DNA from: Miscanthus floridulus
Lineage: Eukaryota > Streptophyta > Magnoliopsida > Poales > Poaceae
Direction of reading: 5' to 3'
Assembly: GCF_019320115.1 (NCBI RefSeq)
Contig: NC_089593.1
Location: 9,000,386-9,064,385, forward strand
DNA: 64,000 nt
The notes under the pieces are model-generated. The model was not told the DNA's origin. It saw nothing but the letters and a program-made list of their open reading frames with translations, and made no database searches. Both the position numbers and the translations under genes were made by a program. This document shows positions 60,681-64,000 of this stretch, piece by piece. Positions within the stretch are counted from its first letter, which is position 1; each line of letters begins with the position of its first letter.

Positions 60681-62116
60681 TTCAGCTCCCATTCCTTGGT
60701 TAGCTGCCTGGGTAGCTGAAGAAGCGATCGAGGGCCTTGTCAGGTAGGACCGTGACACACAATATAATAATTAATATTAAACCAGTGCTCGTACCTGTGT
60801 TATTAGTGGATGGAACTGGAAACATTTTAGCTGGTGTTGGTGAACTGGACAGAATACCCTCAAAGGCTGTAGCACTTGGAGCATCTGCAGGGCATAGGAG
60901 TTTCAAGTGAAAGGTGCTACTTTTAAAATACAAGAACTGTGCAAGTGTGTATATGCACATAACGATGAAGGCAAGAGAAAATTTGGTATCACACAAGTAC
61001 AAAAAAAAAGGTTATGTACGTTGTACTGTATATGCATCATAAGTCCAAGTGAAAAGACGGGATAGAAAAAAAAAGAGAGAGAGCAAGCCATAAGGTGAGG
61101 TCATGAGGACAACCATGTTTTAATAAAATTAAAGCAAGCATACCTGTGAAAGGTAAGTAAAGAATGATAGAAATAAAATATGAGATCTATGCTGAAGTAT
61201 CCTAGAGATAAAACCATGAGGAGTCAAACAAGAAAAATAGAATGTGTTACATCAAGTTAATTTCTGCAACATAATGGCTCAAAGGTATGTCTTTGCTTGA
61301 GCATCTAAGTTTTGCATCACCCAAATTTCATCTAGGCACACATGATCCATAGCGCTACGAAGCCAAGTTCATCTTACATGATAGATGAGTAAAGAAAACG
61401 AAAACAAAGTAGCTATCAATCGCTTGAGTTATTGATTAAGCATGAGAGATTATAGGAGAAGCTAGGAGGCCATCGAGCTAGGTACCTCGTGCCTTGCTAT
61501 GCACTCTAGAAAATAGAAAGCTATAGCTTCATTTCCAAAACGATATGGAACTGATGCTGGGCCTACAATTGGTCTTGGGTTTAAGTGATTAGTCCATTAT
61601 TTAATAAATATAAACCAGCATGCACACATATAGCATGGAAAACAAAATGCTAATGTCAAATGTACAACTAGGAACTAATGTGATACATTTCACTGAACCA
61701 GAATGTTTAGTAGTACAATGGATGTGAAACTATAGCAGTAGCACAGGGAAGATGTTGGACCTTGTTTTAGAGGTGTAAGTAACTCATGCCATTGAATATA
61801 CAACAATCATACCCAAATGTGCCATGAAAATGCAAATATATTATTATTCCATGAAAACAACTTTCCTGCCCATTGTCAATTAGAGATGGACATTTACACC
61901 ATCATTTGTATGTTGACCCACTTTAATCAAGCTCTGCGAAACTGGTGAGACCACACCAAGCATTTCATTGGGACCAAACATCCTTGGTAAATTTGCAATA
62001 CTTGCAAAGGTGGGTACATGCTTCTCTGGCTCTAATCTACACAACACAACTTAGCTTGCAGGTCAGCCTCGCTGACGTAGGTTGTTTGCACAAAACTTGT
62101 GTGTGCAGTACTAGTA

Positions 62117-63500
62117 CACTACTGGATTCAGGTTCTTTGCCGAGTGTCTGAGGCACTCGGCAAAGGTCAAATACACTCGGCAAAGCCTTTACTGAGTGCG
62201 GCACTCGGCAAATAACATACGGCAAAAAATTGATCGGCAAAGCCCTCTTTACTGAGTGTCTTTTATTGGGCACTCGTCAAAGGCTTTGCCGAAAGCCCCG
62301 GGGGCACTCGGCAAAGAAAAACGACCGTCACGGCGCCGGCCCCGTTGACGGTCGCTTTGCCGAGTGCCAACCCTACAGGCACTCGGCAAAGATTTTTTAT
62401 TTTTTTTAAAAAAAATTCTTTGCCGAGTGCCCTCTATCCGCCCATTGGCAAAGATGTTTTATTATTTTTTTCTAAAAATTCTTTGCCGAGTGCCCCCTGG
62501 CCGACGCTCGGCAAAGTTTGAATTTTTTTTAAAAAAATTCTTTGCCGAGTGCCCTCTGGCCGGCACTCGGCAAAGTTTGATTTTTTTTTAAAAAAAATCT
62601 TTGCCGAGTACCATGGTCATGGCACTCGGCAAAGCTAAAAAAATAGTTTTCCGAGCGCCCATTTTTCCAGCTTTGCCGAGTGCTGTGACCATGGCACTCG
62701 GCAACGGGGTCCTTTGCCGAGTGCAACACTCGGCAAAGTGACTCAAAACGGCAATTTTTAATTTTTTTACATTCCATCATGACAAATAAATTCAAACAAA
62801 CATATATCACATATATATCTCATCCATCCACACATCCATCCGCACATATCACATCCATCACAATATATATCACATATATAATAATAAGTGCTCAGGTCCA
62901 TCCAAATAAATCCACAAGTCCATCAAAGTCCACAAGTGCATCACAAGTATATCACAAGTCCATCACCAAGTGAACAACAAATGAAAAAAATACAACATGC
63001 ACTCATCTCGGTCACTGCGACTATGGTGAAGGCCCAGCTCCATCATTCGGAGGTGCATGAGGTGGATTATTCGAACCACCGTCAGATAGAGGCTGCACAA
63101 AGGAGAAAAGATTGCATGTGAGACAAGATTATTTGGATAGCTAATCTAAAAAGGTAGAGGCCATACAAGCAAAGCACAAGCGAAAGCAAAAAGCTTTCAT
63201 ACTCACAGGAGTAGCTACAACTGCAGGACGCGGAGGCGGAGGTGGAACCAACAGCCCAGCTGGCAGAGAGAAACCCACACATTGCCCAAGCCCTTATAGG
63301 AACTCTGTAATGTCCGTCAGCCTCTGCGCATGGGCCTGCCGCTTGGCCTCCAGCTGGGCCGCCATCCTCTGCTGCCCCGCCTCCAGCTCCTGACGTTGCC
63401 TCATTTCTTGTTCCAGCCGGGCCTGCAATATTTCACTCCAATGTTTCAGTAATACAAAGCTAATTAAAATATGTAAAGATCAATGTATGACGAGTAAAAT
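62117..63500 (-). mobile_element. One end of a CACTA (En/Spm) transposon
   Basis: CACTACTGGATTCAGG at 62117-62132 is a CACTA terminus. It is followed by about 20 subterminal copies of 'tttgccgagtgc' and 'gcactcggcaaag' in both orientations to 62740, the typical CACTA subterminal repeat zone. Beyond is AT-rich 'acatccatc' sequence and the 3' part of an accessory gene on the minus strand. The other CACTA end and the TNP2-like transposase are not in the window; the element seems cut off near 63500. Confidence 0.88.
63021..63424 (-). pseudogene. C-terminal part of a CACTA accessory (TNPA-like) ORF
   Basis: Minus-strand exons about 63424-63207 and 63092-63021 join in phase. The first encodes a charged coiled coil (ARLEQEMRQRQELEAGQQRM, then AQLEAKRQAHAQRLTDITEF), an in-frame TAA at 63296-63294, then GLGQCVGFSLP and a Pro-rich stretch; the second reads PLSDGGSNNPPHAPPNDGAG and PSP-stop. 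This layout is typical of the second ORF of grass CACTA elements. The TAA is probably a mutated Gln codon. Confidence 0.65.
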
Positions 63501-63524
63501 AGAAATAACCTCGAGCAGAAAACT

Positions 63525-64000
63525 GTTGTTCAGTACTAGTAGGGTCCTAGTGAAGAAAACTGTTGTTCAGCATGGACATGGCCACTCGATGCTTATATGG
63601 ATGTTGGGGCAGCACTCCAGCCTTGTGCGTTGGAGAAGGCCTTAGCTTCACCTTTTTCTTACTTGTCCTTTTGTTTTTTTAGACCAAAGGCACGTTGGCC
63701 CAGCTTATATTGAAAGCCACATCCTCTTGTTTTGGTTCATTCTTTCTTTGATTTCAGCTTTATGCCGGTACAAATACACCTAAAGATCATCTTCATCACG
63801 TCCTCGTTTTCTTCTGCCTAAGTTCTATGAAGCTTACGATCTCCTCAGTGTGAGTTAAATGCCAATCGTATGCCAAATTTCTTTGACGGAATTTCAACTG
63901 CAACATCATCAACTCCAAATCCCAATTTAGAATCCTATATATGTACATGCAGTGCAGAGCAATGCTTGGATTAATCAACTGGATTTTTTTTTTTTGAATT
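63525..64000. repeat. Window end; duplicate of 57860-58130 and a small tandem repeat
   Basis: 63507-63570 holds a duplicated 'gaaaactgttgttcag' (two copies). 63715-63985 is the second copy of the repeat at 57860-58130. It ends in a T tract at the window edge. No gene. Confidence 0.6.

Larger units (their letters stand above)
60060..61830 (-). pseudogene. Truncated, decayed copy of the last two exons of the LisH-like gene
   Basis: Direct repeat of 48900-50300. Exon 6' is 60884-60795 (90 bases, same splice borders) and reads DAPSATAFEGILSSSPTPAK then MFPVPSTNNT. Exon 7' starts at 60715 (TQAANQGMGAE) but is split by two insertions (60447-60680 and 60271-60412); its 3' part, including the equivalent of the Pro-Gln-Tyr-Ile-Gly-Pro-Glu-Trp region, is eroded. 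Exons 1-5 are absent and similarity ends near 61820. It lies ~11 kb from the intact gene in the same orientation, so it is probably a local duplicate. Confidence 0.8.

Noticed and set aside
62140..62760. Regularly spaced repeats resembling a CRISPR array
   Set aside because: The repeats are short, occur in both orientations with irregular spacing next to a CACTA terminus; they are transposon subterminal repeats in a plant genome.

Overview
This window reads as nuclear DNA of a grass, most likely a panicoid of the sorghum/sugarcane/Miscanthus kind. That is inferred from the repeat families (CACTA ends built from a 'tttgccgagtgc' motif, Tourist- and Stowaway-type MITEs, a very long LTR of the TGTAACACC type), GT-AG introns with plant-like codon use, and grass-type receptor kinases. 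It is gene-poor and heavily layered with mobile elements. There is no bacterial-style operon, CRISPR array or rRNA/tRNA gene.

Layout. 1-13.2 kb: retroelement debris, a 4.5-kb solo LTR (3170-7714), and a decayed lectin receptor kinase (LecRK) fragment cut by two MITEs (9465-10445). 13.2-16.6 kb: one intact two-exon LRR receptor kinase of the Xa21/FLS2-like non-RD class. 16.7-27.4 kb: a second, more complete but dead LecRK (19035-21232), a dead four-exon gene for the SWR1-complex subunit SWC6/SEF on the minus strand (22560-24259), and two copies of a ~1.1-kb LecRK 3' flank (16727-18530 and 26261-27395), one of which carries a LINE insertion while the other shows the empty site. 27.4-31.7 kb: a large inverted structure with ~465-bp arms around a reversed piece of the same long LTR. 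31.7-39.2 kb: AT microsatellite with a MITE inside it, a Helitron-like 3' end, and a three-unit ~780-bp tandem array with Helitron-like ends, interrupted by a PIF/Harbinger-like insertion. 39.3-43.1 kb: a complete Mutator-like element with long terminal inverted repeats, a perfect 9-bp target duplication and an internal GRF zinc-finger gene broken by a stop codon.

43.3-46.0 kb: a multi-exon plus-strand gene of unknown function behind a TATA box and a tandem-repeat promoter region. 46.6-47.4 kb: a complete TRIM (miniature LTR retrotransposon). 49.1-51.5 kb: an intact seven-exon minus-strand gene with a LisH/CTLH-like N-terminus; its last two exons are duplicated and decayed at 60.1-61.8 kb. 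52.0-52.5 kb: three identical 180-bp tandem copies. 52.5-59.5 kb: exon-like but poorly coding sequence, another Helitron-like end, and a retroposon-like tail. 62.1-63.5 kb: one end of a CACTA transposon with a broken accessory ORF.

Three gene models have unbroken, phase-consistent exons: the LRR kinase, the 44.7-46.0 kb gene (5' end unresolved) and the LisH-like gene. The LecRK traces look like a former tandem resistance-type receptor cluster now mostly dead. I found no convincing new biological system. The strongest observations are gene remains visible only after transposons are removed or introns assembled by hand, and insertions proven by an empty paralogous site within the same window.
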